Source: an uncultured Bacilli bacterium
GTDB taxonomy: Bacteria; Bacillota_I; Bacilli_A; RF39; UBA660
Reading direction: 5' to 3'
Length of the DNA stretch: 40,128 nt
Assembly: GCA_944329205.1 (NCBI GenBank)
Contig: CALVHY010000043.1
Span: forward strand, 1 to 40,128
Position numbers and translations under genes: made by a program. The notes beneath the pieces were generated by a model. That model was not told the origin of the DNA. It did no database searches and saw only the letters and a program-made list of their open reading frames with translations. Position 1 is the first letter of the stretch; each line of letters starts with the position of its first letter. Of this stretch, positions 1-7,438 are shown in pieces.

Positions 1-743
1 TTTCGATATACTTCTTCTATTTTTTTCTTATTCTTTATATAATTCTTACTTCCTTTAATCTTTCTTGACAATCCTTGTTGTAATCCCTTTATCTTTCTTT
101 CATATTTATCTAAATATTTTGGATTACCATAATATTCTTTATTACTGGTAACAACTAAGTTTTTTACTCCTATATCTATTCCTACTGAGGTATTATTTCT
201 TCTTTCTGACAACTCTATTTCTTCTTCTACACATACAGACACATAAAATCTATTACCTACTTCTCTAATCGTGGCATTAAGTATTCTTCCTGGTAATTTT
301 TCTAAATTACGATATCCTCTTATCTTAACTTCTTTTAATTTAGGTAATTCAATTACTCTTCTTTTTAAATCTACTTTTATATTCTCATAGACAGTACTTT
401 TATAACTACTAGTAATAAAACTAGTACGAAAGCTTTCTTTAATTCCTTTTTTCTTAAATTTAGGATATCCACCTTGGTGTTTTTCGTGCTTATCAAAGCC
501 TACCATTAAATCAGTAATAGTACTTCTTAATGATATACTATCTACTTCTTTTAAAAAGGGATATTCTTTTTTTAATTTTGGTAACTCTTTCATTAAATCA
601 AATTTAGTTAAGTATTTATTATTTCTTTTTAAATCTAAACAATAATTATAAACGAATCTTGTACATCCAAAAGTTTTATGAATTAATGCTACTTGTTCTT
701 TAGTGGGATATAATCGAAATTGATATGCTTTATGTATCTTCAT
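1..743 (-). CDS. tnpB: RNA-guided endonuclease TnpB (IS200/IS605 OrfB), 5' part, runs off the window
   Basis: About 247 N-terminal residues are present; the 3' end lies beyond base 1. The protein begins MKIHKAYQFRLYPTKEQ, the typical TnpB/OrfB helix-turn-helix start, and has the RuvC-I motif VGIDIGVKN with the predicted catalytic Asp at residue 190. The ATG at 743-741 follows an AAAGGGGG ribosome binding site, and a near-consensus promoter lies just upstream. TnpB proteins of this family are RNA-guided DNA nucleases that help retain IS200/IS605 transposons; their guide RNA usually overlaps the 3' end of the gene, here out of view. No tnpA is visible on the promoter side. Whether the gene is intact cannot be judged, because the RuvC-II, zinc-finger and RuvC-III regions are missing. 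Confidence 0.9.
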   Translation of the reverse strand, partial: MKIHKAYQFRLYPTKEQVALIHKTFGCTRFVYNYCLDLKRNNKYLTKFDLMKELPKLKKEYPFLKEVDSISLRSTITDLMVGFDKHEKHQGGYPKFKKKGIKESFRTSFITSSYKSTVYENIKVDLKRRVIELPKLKEVKIRGYRNLEKLPGRILNATIREVGNRFYVSVCVEEEIELSERRNNTSVGIDIGVKNLVVTSNKEYYGNPKYLDKYERKIKGLQQGLSRKIKGSKNYIKNKKKIEEVYR

Positions 744-769
744 AAGAATTAACCCCCTTTGATAATAAA

Positions 770-798
770 AGTATATCACAAATACATATGTTCGTCAA
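770..798 (-). promoter_or_regulatory. Promoter of tnpB
   Basis: On the minus strand TTGACG (798-793) and TATACT (775-770) are separated by exactly 17 bases. The predicted transcript starts about 20 bases before the tnpB start codon. Upstream (815-831) is a 5-bp TACAC/GTGTA inverted repeat that could be a subterminal hairpin of the IS left end, but it is too short to be sure. Confidence 0.7.
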
Positions 799-896
799 GA
801 ATAAACTTTAAAAATACACATTTTTCGTGTACTTTCCTATAAAATAAAAAAAGCAAGAAAAACGTTCGACAAAATTCGATGCTTATTTTTTAGTAA

Positions 897-920
897 AGAA
901 AAACCAAGCATAAAGCTTGG
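897..920 (-). terminator. Terminator of the rplM-rpsI operon
   Basis: On the minus strand CCAAGC-TTTAT-GCTTGG is followed by TTTTTC, about 15 bases after the rpsI stop codon. It separates the ribosomal-protein operon from the tnpB element. Confidence 0.85.
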
Positions 921-934
921 AATAAGAAAACATA

Positions 935-1351
935 TTAACGCTTTGAGAATTGTGGAGCACGACGAGCTTTTTTAAGTCCGTATTTCTTACGTTCTTTTAC
1001 TCTAGCATCTCTTGTTAAGAAGCCATTTGCTTTTAAAATTTTACGATAAGAATCTTCTCTTGTTTGATCCGTATTCTCATCAAATTTTAATAGGGCTCTT
1101 GCAATACCTAAACGAATAGCTCCCGCTTGGCCAGAATATCCGCCACCGTTTACAGTAACTTCAATATCAAAACGATTGATATTATCTGTAACATCTAATG
1201 GTTGTTTTAAATCCATAACTAGGATCTTGTTTGGGAAATATTCGTTAACATCAACACCATTAACAGTAATATTTCCTGTTCCACCAGTAAGTCTTACTTG
1301 AGCAGAACTTCTTTTACGACGACCTGTTGCGGTCCATACTTGTTTTGCCAT
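935..1351 (-). CDS. rpsI: 30S ribosomal protein S9
   Basis: The 138-residue protein has the S9 signatures [13 protein letters not shown] near the N-terminus, [19 protein letters not shown] in the middle, and a basic tail ending [12 protein letters not shown]. In the family this tail reaches the decoding centre and touches P-site tRNA. Length is normal for S9 (about 130). The ATG follows AGGAGG in the 10-base gap after rplM, so it is the second gene of the conserved rplM-rpsI pair and probably shares the rplM promoter. A hairpin terminator lies directly downstream. Confidence 0.97.
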   Translation of the reverse strand: MAKQVWTATGRRKRSSAQVRLTGGTGNITVNGVDVNEYFPNKILVMDLKQPLDVTDNINRFDIEVTVNGGGYSGQAGAIRLGIARALLKFDENTDQTREDSYRKILKANGFLTRDARVKERKKYGLKKARRAPQFSKR

Positions 1352-1361
1352 TTAAATCCTC

Positions 1362-1793
1362 CTAATCAATATTTAGGGCTGTAGGTTTCCCTGCTTCGTG
1401 TTTATGTTCTGAACCTGCATAAACAAATAATTTTTTGCCCATAGCTCTTCCTAAAGAATTATGGGGAAGCATTCCTTTAACAGCTCTTTCTACCATTTCT
1501 TCGGGATATTTTTCAACCATTACTTTAGCGGGCCTTTCTCTTAAGCCTCCTGGATAACCAGAGTGATTGTAATACATCTTGTCATTTAACTTATTACCTG
1601 TTAAATTAACCTTTGCGGCATTAATAATGATTACATAATCTCCACAATCTACAGAAGGTGTATAAGTTGGCTTGTGTTTTCCTCTTAGAATAGTAGCGGC
1701 TTTAGTAGCAACTCTACCAAGAGTTTTTCCTTCGGCATCAATTACATACCATTTACGTTCAACGTTTTCTTTTTTTTGCATGAATGTTTTCAT
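1362..1793 (-). CDS. rplM: 50S ribosomal protein L13
   Basis: The protein has 143 residues starting [19 protein letters not shown] and contains the L13 core [20 protein letters not shown] and [19 protein letters not shown]13 is an early-assembly protein of the large subunit. The frame stays open upstream to 1904, but that extension overlaps a consensus promoter and a structured leader. The ATG at 1793 has an AAAGGG ribosome binding site and gives the normal family length (142-145), so I use it. It is transcribed first, with rpsI following 10 bases later. Confidence 0.97.
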   Translation of the reverse strand: MKTFMQKKENVERKWYVIDAEGKTLGRVATKAATILRGKHKPTYTPSVDCGDYVIIINAAKVNLTGNKLNDKMYYNHSGYPGGLRERPAKVMVEKYPEEMVERAVKGMLPHNSLGRAMGKKLFVYAGSEHKHEAGKPTALNID

Positions 1794-1813
1794 ATTTTTA
1801 TCCCTTTCATTTA

Positions 1814-1854
1814 GTCTTTTTGCTTCCGCTTTCCCAAGGCATGGCAAAATAGAC
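1814..1854 (-). promoter_or_regulatory. Structured 5' leader of rplM, probable L13-leader autoregulatory element
   Basis: In the minus-strand transcript GTCT-(A)-TTTTGC (1854-1844) pairs with GCAAAA-AGAC (1823-1814), a 10-bp stem with one bulged A, enclosing a GC-richer inner part with a possible small second hairpin. It lies in the roughly 75-base untranslated leader between the rplM promoter and its ribosome binding site. Bacilli commonly carry an L13-binding leader at this point; assignment to that class is by position and fold, not by a covariance search. Confidence 0.6.
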
Positions 1855-1875
1855 AAATAAAATGTACCAGTTAAA

Positions 1876-1904
1876 ATTATATGTAAAATAATGACATTTG
1901 TCAA
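1876..1904 (-). promoter_or_regulatory. Consensus sigma-A promoter of rplM-rpsI
   Basis: TTGACA (1904-1899), 17-base spacer, TATAAT (1881-1876) on the minus strand: both hexamers and the spacing match the consensus exactly. It drives rplM-rpsI separately from the upstream truA cluster. Confidence 0.88.
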
Positions 1905-1927
1905 ATAAAAATTACAAATTTATTTAA

Positions 1928-2269
1928 TTAATTGCGACTTTTATAATTTTCTTTTATAATTCCTTGCTTTTTTAATTCATTTAGTCCTTCTTTTATAGCT
2001 AGTAAAGTTTCTTTTCTTGGTCCATATTTAGTTCTTAAATTTAAAGACTTGCTATAAGCATGAGTTAAAGTAAGTAAATTATAAATGGTATTATTATCAA
2101 TTTGGGCTAGTTCATCATTATTTACTATCAGTTTAAATAGTTCTAGTAAGTCTTTGACGAGGGTTAAAGCTTTTAAATTCGAGTTTTTTTGCTTATTGGG
2201 AGTTCTTAGAAGAGTAATAAATTCCTCGTACTTTTGATAAAATAAATTAACATTATTTGATTTATTCAT
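1928..2269 (-). CDS. Uncharacterised small helical protein downstream of truA
   Basis: A 113-residue protein, rich in Leu, Asn and Lys, with no signal peptide, transmembrane stretch or cysteine pair. It looks all-helical. The most distinctive part is the C-terminal half (LRTKYGPRKETLLAIKEGL). It starts inside the end of truA with an 8-base overlap, so translation is probably coupled, and stops before the rplM promoter. The overlap and the clean frame argue that it is a real gene. I do not recognise the family and assign no function. Confidence 0.7.
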   Translation of the reverse strand: MNKSNNVNLFYQKYEEFITLLRTPNKQKNSNLKALTLVKDLLELFKLIVNNDELAQIDNNTIYNLLTLTHAYSKSLNLRTKYGPRKETLLAIKEGLNELKKQGIIKENYKSRN

Positions 2270-3002
2270 CTACTTCACTTCCATATTCAATTTTATTTAA
2301 ATATAAACCATTGGGGATGGCCGTTTTAAACTGCTTTTTTATTTCGGGATGTTCTAAAGCTTTTTTTATATCTTCAATACTTGCTTTAGTATTAGCAACA
2401 TCAAGCATAGCTCCGATTAAATTTCTAATCATGTATCTATAAAAGCTTTTGCCAATAAATTTTATGAGTAAAATATTATCTTTTTCAATAAATTTTATAT
2501 CATAGATAATACTTTCATAATTAGATCTTTTTCCGGATGTAAAATTTTTAAAGTTGTGAATGCCTACAAATAATTGAGAACATGCGACCATTTTTTTTAT
2601 ATCAGGTTTAGGATCAGGTTGATAATAATAATCAGCATATAAAGGATTATACTGCCCCATATTAATTTTATATATATATTCTTTTTTTAAAACATTAAAA
2701 CGAGGATGAAAGTTTGGGGGGACTTGTTTAATGTTAGTTATGTAAATATAAGGATGCAAAAGACGATTTAAAGCTTTTTGCAAGGATAATAAATCAATGT
2801 TTATACTAAGGTCAAAAGTAGCTTTGGCATCATATGCATGAACACCGCGATCCGTTCTTCCAAAGCCTTTAATAAGAACACTTTGTTTAGCAATAATACT
2901 TAAGGCTTCTTCTATGCTTTTTTGAACAGTATGGTGCTTTAATAAGCGTTGAAAGCCATAAAATTTAGAACCGTCATAGGAAATACTAATTAGATATCTC
3001 AT
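2262..3002 (-). CDS. truA: tRNA pseudouridine(38-40) synthase TruA
   Basis: The 246-residue protein begins MRYLISISYDGSKFYGFQ and carries GFGRTDRGVHA, which contains the catalytic Asp (residue 51). The later NFTSGKRS and YRYMIRNLIGAML segments are also typical. TruA isomerises uridines 38-40 in the anticodon arm of many tRNAs. The length matches the family. The ATG overlaps the stop of the preceding ATPase-like gene by 4 bases. In many Firmicutes the order is ecfA1-ecfA2-ecfT-truA-rplM-rpsI; here ecfT is absent and the two upstream genes are degenerate. Confidence 0.96.
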   Translation of the reverse strand: MRYLISISYDGSKFYGFQRLLKHHTVQKSIEEALSIIAKQSVLIKGFGRTDRGVHAYDAKATFDLSINIDLLSLQKALNRLLHPYIYITNIKQVPPNFHPRFNVLKKEYIYKINMGQYNPLYADYYYQPDPKPDIKKMVACSQLFVGIHNFKNFTSGKRSNYESIIYDIKFIEKDNILLIKFIGKSFYRYMIRNLIGAMLDVANTKASIEDIKKALEHPEIKKQFKTAIPNGLYLNKIEYGSEVDE

Positions 3003-3619
3003 CCATTCTCCTTTAAACGATAGATGGCTTTTAATAGTTCATTACTTTCATAATAATATTTCATATCTATACCTTTAGCTTGAATTAGTTCAATGAATTT
3101 AGTAATTTCCGCTTTATCAAATAAGTCTAATACTTTGGTATAGGCTTCTTCTTTGATGGTATAAGATACTTTGTTTTTATCTATTAATATTATTTCTTTG
3201 GCTATATCCCATAAACTAGTTATATCATTAGTAAAGATAATAATTGTTTTTTTGTAGTCTACAGTTAGTTTCTTCCATAATCTTTTGAAATAACTTTTTT
3301 CTTTGTCTGTAAGCTCTTTATCAAAATAATCGAGAACTATATATTCCTTATTTTCAATTAAAGCTTTAGCAAGACTTACTTTTTTTAAATCACCAATTGA
3401 TAGCTCTGAAGATTTTTTGGTTAATATTTCGTCTTTTAAAAGAGCCATTTTGAGGGAAGAAGTATCTTTGGGACTATTTAAGTATTCTTTTACCGTACTG
3501 TTAAACTTTGTGTCAGTAATAATATTGTAGTTTTTGTTATTTGAAGTTAAATTAATGTTTCCTACTAAACCATAAATGTTACTTTTAGGTTTGCTTTCAA
3601 TAATATTTGCTATTTCCAT
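2999..3619 (-). CDS. Degenerate ABC ATPase, EcfA2-like position, without a Walker A motif
   Basis: This 206-residue protein keeps an ABC signature-like SELSIGDLKKVSLAKAL (71-87) followed by a Walker B-like EYIVLDYFD (92-100). The C-terminal part (ITKFIELIQAKGID, then an NELLKAIYRL end) resembles the tail of EcfA2 ATPases. The P-loop is missing: the expected place reads GLVGNINLTS with no Lys. The residue after the Walker B Asp is not Glu, and the switch region reads TND where THD is usual. It should not hydrolyse ATP in the ordinary way. The frame is clean and overlaps both neighbours (10 and 4 bases), so it is maintained as a gene. Its position before truA is that of ecfA2; homology to EcfA2 is inferred from position and motifs. 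Confidence 0.75.
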   Translation of the reverse strand: MEIANIIESKPKSNIYGLVGNINLTSNNKNYNIITDTKFNSTVKEYLNSPKDTSSLKMALLKDEILTKKSSELSIGDLKKVSLAKALIENKEYIVLDYFDKELTDKEKSYFKRLWKKLTVDYKKTIIIFTNDITSLWDIAKEIILIDKNKVSYTIKEEAYTKVLDLFDKAEITKFIELIQAKGIDMKYYYESNELLKAIYRLKENG

Positions 3620-4212
3620 AAATCATCCACCAATTCTTGATTATTATAATATGTTTTATTTACTAATCCATATAGTTTCAAATTATTTGATAATTCGACG
3701 ATAAAAGGTAAATTAAAACCAAGTTTATTTATTATTTTTTCTTCTTGTAAAACTAATTCTTTTTTCCCTTCCATAATTACACTGTTGTTGTGAATTACAA
3801 TTAAATAATCTAATAAAAGAGTTTCTTCGATTTGGGTAGTATAGTTAATTATACGCTTGTTATTTGTTTTTAAATAAGATATTATTTTTTCTTTAAAGGG
3901 TTTATCTAAATATGTCAGAACATTAAAGAAAACAAATACTTCTTTGTCGCTATTTAAACTTGATAAAATTTGAAGTTTTATCTCATCTATTTTAGATAAA
4001 TCACTTTTACTTTTTAAATCTTCTTCTTTAAATAATTTGTATAAATCATCGGATATATCATAACTTTGGGGGCTACTATCTTTGGTAATAACTAGACAAT
4101 TATTATTAATAAAATATACAGCATCTTCATTATAATTAAAAGATGGAGTGTATAAGATAGTAGTATCTATATCTTGAATATCCTTATCATTTACTTGAAA
4201 CATCACTTTCAT
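3610..4212 (-). CDS. Degenerate ABC ATPase, EcfA1-like position, without nucleotide-binding motifs
   Basis: A 200-residue protein and the first gene of the truA cluster. The middle part EVFVFFNVLTYLD (91-103) lines up with the Walker B/D-loop of ABC ATPases but lacks the acidic pair. YLIVIHNNSVIMEGKKELV (136-154) matches the strand and turn after the H-loop. NKLGFNLPFIVELSNNLK (162-179) closely resembles the C-terminus of EcfA1. No Walker A and no LSGGQ-type signature can be found. With the next gene it forms a pair of ATPase relics in the ecfA1-ecfA2 slot, without ecfT. The conserved C-terminal half suggests a retained structural role, but function is unknown. The ATG follows GGTGAAG. Confidence 0.7.
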   Translation of the reverse strand: MKVMFQVNDKDIQDIDTTILYTPSFNYNEDAVYFINNNCLVITKDSSPQSYDISDDLYKLFKEEDLKSKSDLSKIDEIKLQILSSLNSDKEVFVFFNVLTYLDKPFKEKIISYLKTNNKRIINYTTQIEETLLLDYLIVIHNNSVIMEGKKELVLQEEKIINKLGFNLPFIVELSNNLKLYGLVNKTYYNNQELVDDLWK

Positions 4213-4230
4213 AAATACTTCACCGCTTAT

Positions 4231-4259
4231 ATAATACCAAATTATTGAGAATTTTTAAA
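4231..4259 (-). promoter_or_regulatory. Possible promoter of the ATPase relic-truA cluster
   Basis: On the minus strand TTTAAA (4259-4254), 17 bases, then TATTAT (4236-4231), shortly before the 4212 start codon. The -35 is weak; spacing and position support it. The rest of the 4260-4364 gap shows nothing recognisable. Confidence 0.4.
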
Positions 4260-4364
4260 GTAAAAAGAGAAAATATTACTCAATTTGCGTAACTTTAAGC
4301 AAATTTTAAGGTATTTTATTATTAAAAAGAACCTCTGTTTAGAGTAATGAATAAGGTTTGCCAA

Positions 4365-4403
4365 AAGAAAAGATGTTGGTAAGTTTGCTGTTACTAACAT
4401 CTT
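4365..4403 (-). terminator. Terminator after rpmE
   Basis: AAGATGTTGGTAA (4370-4382) and TTACTAACATCTT (4391-4403) form a 13-bp stem with one non-Watson-Crick pair and an 8-base loop, about 30 bases after the rpmE stop. On the minus strand it runs into TTTCTTTT. The tail is imperfect, but the stem is too long for chance. Confidence 0.7.
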
Positions 4404-4431
4404 GGAATTTTTAAAAACTAAATTTTTATAA

Positions 4432-4644
4432 CTAGTTTTCTTCTTTGTTTAAACCGTATTTACGGTTGAATTTTTCAATATTTCCAGTTTTCTTTACTTT
4501 TCCTTGAGCTCCTGTATAGAATGGATGACATTCACTACAAATTTCAACTTGAATGTTTTCTTTAGTTGAATGGGTTTTAAATGAAGCTCCACAGGCACAA
4601 GTAATAGTGGTTTCTTTCATTTCTGGATGTATTCCTTTTTTCAT
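4432..4644 (-). CDS. rpmE: 50S ribosomal protein L31, zinc-binding type
   Basis: The 70-residue protein starts [19 protein letters not shown] and has the two cysteine pairs CACG and CSEC followed by HPFYTG, the zinc-containing (C+) form of L31 found at the central protuberance of the large subunit. The frame is open for 11 codons upstream, but the GGGAGG ribosome binding site and family homology place the start at 4644. It is monocistronic: its own promoter overlaps the end of the upstream gene and a hairpin terminator follows. Confidence 0.96.
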   Translation of the reverse strand: MKKGIHPEMKETTITCACGASFKTHSTKENIQVEICSECHPFYTGAQGKVKKTGNIEKFNRKYGLNKEEN

Positions 4645-4699
4645 AATTACCTCCCGCCATATCAAATATTTTGACATAGTAAATTCGTTTGTCTTAAGT

Positions 4700-4727
4700 A
4701 TTATATCATATTTTGGCTAGTTTACAA
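4700..4727 (-). promoter_or_regulatory. Promoter of rpmE
   Basis: TTGTAA (4727-4722), 16 bases, TATAAT (4705-4700) on the minus strand. The -35 box coincides with the last codons of the upstream SGNH gene. Confidence 0.65.
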
Positions 4728-5393
4728 GAGTTTTTTTAAATCTTGGTAAATTGCTTTATGGCCTAAATAATTAATATAATAACTATCTTGGCTTAAATAA
4801 TAATCTTTATTCATTAAAAGTTTGTTAATATCAAGAAATAAAAAGTCATTAGTTAAAGCAAGATCGCGAATACTGGCATTAAGTTTTTCAATTGTTAATA
4901 AATCATTTGGTCCCCATGTATAAAGACTAATTATTATTACTTTTTTTTGCGTTAATACCTTAATTATACTTAATAGTTCTTCTAAATCATGTAAGTACTC
5001 ATTTTTTATTTGATTAGTTATCTTGGTGTTAGCTAATTCATCCATGCCGATGGCAATGGTTAATATATCAGCTTGGTTTATAGCTTGTTTTATTTCAATA
5101 GTATTTTCTTTTATGACTATAGATCTGTTTTCTTTAATTTCGTATATAAGTTCTTTTAAAGTCATGCCGGCATTAGCAAATTCATGAATATAACTATTTA
5201 ATTTGTGGTTAGTAAGGTAATCTTGCTTTAAATAATCATTGAAACTATAACCTTCAATACCATAGGGAGTCATACCTAGAGAAAGACCATCTCCAATTGA
5301 AACAATGGTTATTTTGTCAGTTTTGGTAAAAAAATAAATAATAACTGATAAAATAGCTCCAATTAAAGCGATTGCTATTACCTTTTTGCGCAT
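4722..5393 (-). CDS. Membrane-anchored SGNH/GDSL-hydrolase-like protein with altered catalytic residues
   Basis: The 223-residue protein has an N-terminal membrane anchor (about residues 4-22) and then an SGNH-type fold. Block I reads SIGDGLSLG (32-40), block III-like AIGMDEL lies in the middle, and block V reads QDSYYINYLGHKAI (202-215). In active family members the block I motif is GDS with the Ser as nucleophile and block V is DxxH. Here the nucleophile position is Gly35 (a Ser follows two residues later) and the block V His is Tyr206. Either the active site is shifted or this is a pseudoenzyme. It lies just upstream of rpmE, downstream of murA and in the same direction, so a wall-related extracytoplasmic role is plausible but unproven. 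The fold assignment is from motifs only. Confidence 0.72.
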   Translation of the reverse strand: MRKKVIAIALIGAILSVIIYFFTKTDKITIVSIGDGLSLGMTPYGIEGYSFNDYLKQDYLTNHKLNSYIHEFANAGMTLKELIYEIKENRSIVIKENTIEIKQAINQADILTIAIGMDELANTKITNQIKNEYLHDLEELLSIIKVLTQKKVIIISLYTWGPNDLLTIEKLNASIRDLALTNDFLFLDINKLLMNKDYYLSQDSYYINYLGHKAIYQDLKKLL

Positions 5394-5425
5394 CTAACCA
5401 CCTCAAAAAAATATAGTACAGTATA

Positions 5426-6679
5426 CTATATTTCTTTGATTTTGATTTTAGCACCAACTTGCGTTAGTTTCTCTTCAATGTTTTCATAGCCCCTTAGGAT
5501 ATGTTCAACATCATTAATAGTAGTGGTCCCGCTGGCTGTTAGGCCGGCTAGAACAAGAGCTGCACCACCGCGCAAATCCGTTGCTGTTACTTCACAACCC
5601 TTTAACTGGCTAGGGCCAATAATCATGGATGTTAGGCCTTTGACTTTAATGTTGGCTCCCATTTTATTTAAGGAAGGAACATGACCCATGCGATTTTCCC
5701 AAATAGTCTCCTCAAAAAGCGAAGTTCCATTAGCTTGAGTTAATAAAACACTCATAGGTTGACCAATATCAGTAGGAAATCCTGGATAAACTAAGGTTTT
5801 AATGTTAGTTGGTTTTAAATTAGCAACGCGACTAATTAGAATGTTGTCTTTATTAATTTTAATATTTGAACCCATGTCTTTTAACTTGCTGGTTAAAGCT
5901 TCTAAGTGTTTAGGTATTATATTTTTAATTTTTAAATTTTGACCTATTAAAGCTCCTAAAATGATGTATGTTCCAGCTTCGATGCGATCAGGTAAAACTT
6001 GAATGTGGCCCCCATGAAGTTTTTTTACGCCTGAAATAGTTATAGTTTCGGTTCCTGCGCCAGTAATTTGGGCTCCCATACTGATTAAATAATCAGCAAT
6101 ATTTATAATTTCGGCTTCCTTAGCAGCATTATGAATGATCGTTGTTCCTTCGGCAAGAACACTTGCTAACATTAAATTAACAGTGGCGCCAACACTTTGA
6201 AATCTTAAATAAATATCCGTGCCAATAAGTTTATCCGCTTTTAAAATATATTTGTTATTTTCAGTTATAACTTGGGCGCCTAAGGCTTTAAAACCATCAA
6301 GATGAATATCAATTGGTCTTGCACCAATATTGCAACCACCAGGAATGTACATTTCGACATATTTTTCCTTACCAAGTAAAGCTCCCATAAAATAGTAGGA
6401 AGCTCGTAGTTTTTTGGAATGCTCTTCATCAATTAAAGCATTTTTTAGAGAACTAGTGTCAATTTTTAATTCATCATTATTTAAGTTGATCTTGCAATTT
6501 AAAATTTCTAAAATGTCAATTAAAGCATCACGATCAGATATATTAGGAACATTGGTGATAGTAGATATGCCATTAGCGAGAATAGAAGCTGGTATTAAGG
6601 CAACAGCACTATTTTTGGCACCGCCAATTAAAATATCACCGGTTAAAATATGGTTCCCTTCAATTATCATTTGTTTCAT
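5426..6679 (-). CDS. murA: UDP-N-acetylglucosamine 1-carboxyvinyltransferase (MurA, MurZ/MurA2-like)
   Basis: The enzyme transfers enolpyruvate from PEP to UDP-GlcNAc, the first committed step of peptidoglycan synthesis. The 417-residue protein begins with IGGAKNSAVALIPASILA, and the catalytic loop IPGGCNIGARPIDIHL holds the active-site Cys at residue 116, the fosfomycin target in the family. The full inside-out alpha/beta repeats are present at normal length. It has its own consensus promoter and a leader of about 100 bases. It shows that the organism makes a cell wall. The MurA2/MurZ assignment is from wording around the loop and is less certain than the enzyme identity. Confidence 0.96.
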   Translation of the reverse strand: MKQMIIEGNHILTGDILIGGAKNSAVALIPASILANGISTITNVPNISDRDALIDILEILNCKINLNNDELKIDTSSLKNALIDEEHSKKLRASYYFMGALLGKEKYVEMYIPGGCNIGARPIDIHLDGFKALGAQVITENNKYILKADKLIGTDIYLRFQSVGATVNLMLASVLAEGTTIIHNAAKEAEIINIADYLISMGAQITGAGTETITISGVKKLHGGHIQVLPDRIEAGTYIILGALIGQNLKIKNIIPKHLEALTSKLKDMGSNIKINKDNILISRVANLKPTNIKTLVYPGFPTDIGQPMSVLLTQANGTSLFEETIWENRMGHVPSLNKMGANIKVKGLTSMIIGPSQLKGCEVTATDLRGGAALVLAGLTASGTTTINDVEHILRGYENIEEKLTQVGAKIKIKEI

Positions 6680-6710
6680 TATAACACACCCTTACCTCAA
6701 GAAATTTTTG

Positions 6711-6730
6711 GTATAAGTAGGCACTTATAC
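6711..6730 (-). repeat. Hairpin in the murA leader
   Basis: GTATAAGT-AGGC-ACTTATAC is a perfect 8-bp inverted repeat in the murA untranslated leader, about 30 bases before the start codon. No T-run follows on the minus strand, so it is not a standard terminator. Its role is unknown. Confidence 0.5.
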
Positions 6731-6792
6731 TATTTTTTATGATTAATAATTTTTTTGGTGCATATTAAAAATTTTAATAAATTACCAATATT

Positions 6793-6821
6793 ACTATATC
6801 TGTTAATTCTTGCTTTGTCAA
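6793..6821 (-). promoter_or_regulatory. Promoter of murA
   Basis: TTGACA (6821-6816), 17 bases, TATAGT (6798-6793) on the minus strand, in the intergenic region shared with the divergent spoIIR. Confidence 0.82.
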
Positions 6822-6893
6822 ATATTTTTTACAATTTTGGGTTAATTTGAATAAAAATTAGCAAAATATACTTAATTATTATGGGTGAAGATG

Positions 6894-7397
6894 ATGAAAA
6901 AGATTATAGTTTTGCTGTTTTTAATAAGTTTAACTTTTCTTTTTTTTAATAAAGAAGAGGAAATAATTATTCCTAAAAATGCTATTAGATTTAGAGTAAT
7001 TGCTAATAGTAATAGTAGTATAGACCAATTGGAAAAATGGCAGATTAAAGAAGAGGTGGAAAAAAAGATTTATGATCTTATAAACGGGGCTATAAATACC
7101 CAAGAAGTTCGAAGTATTATTGAAGATAATATGGATGTAATTGAACAGATTGTGGATGATTATGGCGTTGATTATCAAATTAATTATGGTGATAATTACT
7201 TTCCGGCAAAAAGTTATAAGGGCATAGTTTATCCGGCTGGTAATTATGAATCTTTAGTAATTACCCTTGGAAGTGGGGTTGGCAATAATTTTTGGTGCGT
7301 TCTTTTCCCACCTTTGTGTTTGCTTGAAGAAAGTAAGGATGATATTAGTGATGTAGAATACCAGCTATATGTTAAAAAATTGCTAGAGGGGTTCTAA
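6894..7397 (+). CDS. spoIIR: Stage II sporulation protein R (SpoIIR)
   Basis: After an N-terminal hydrophobic export segment (about residues 3-18) the protein shows the SpoIIR hallmarks: AIRFRVIANSNSSIDQ, then FPAKSYKGIVYPAGNYESL and NNFWCVLFPPLCLLEE near the C-terminus. In Bacillus, SpoIIR is secreted from the forespore under sigma-F and triggers SpoIIGA to activate sigma-E in the mother cell. I chose the ATG at 6894, because GGTGA lies 5 bases before it; the frame also permits GTG 6885 and ATG 6891. At 168 residues it is shorter than the Bacillus protein. mntP follows 41 bases later, as spoIIR and ywlD/mntP are close neighbours in B. subtilis. It is one of three sporulation-type genes here. 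Confidence 0.93.
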   Translation: MKKIIVLLFLISLTFLFFNKEEEIIIPKNAIRFRVIANSNSSIDQLEKWQIKEEVEKKIYDLINGAINTQEVRSIIEDNMDVIEQIVDDYGVDYQINYGDNYFPAKSYKGIVYPAGNYESLVITLGSGVGNNFWCVLFPPLCLLEESKDDISDVEYQLYVKKLLEGF

Positions 7398-7438
7398 AAT
7401 TTAGGCTTTCTAATAAGATTTGTTAGGAGGTTTTTTAT

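Noticed and set aside
841-890. AAGCA...TGCTT with T-runs on both sides as a bidirectional terminator between tnpB and rpsI
   Set aside because: The stem is only 5 bp around a long loop; the real rpsI terminator is at 897-920.
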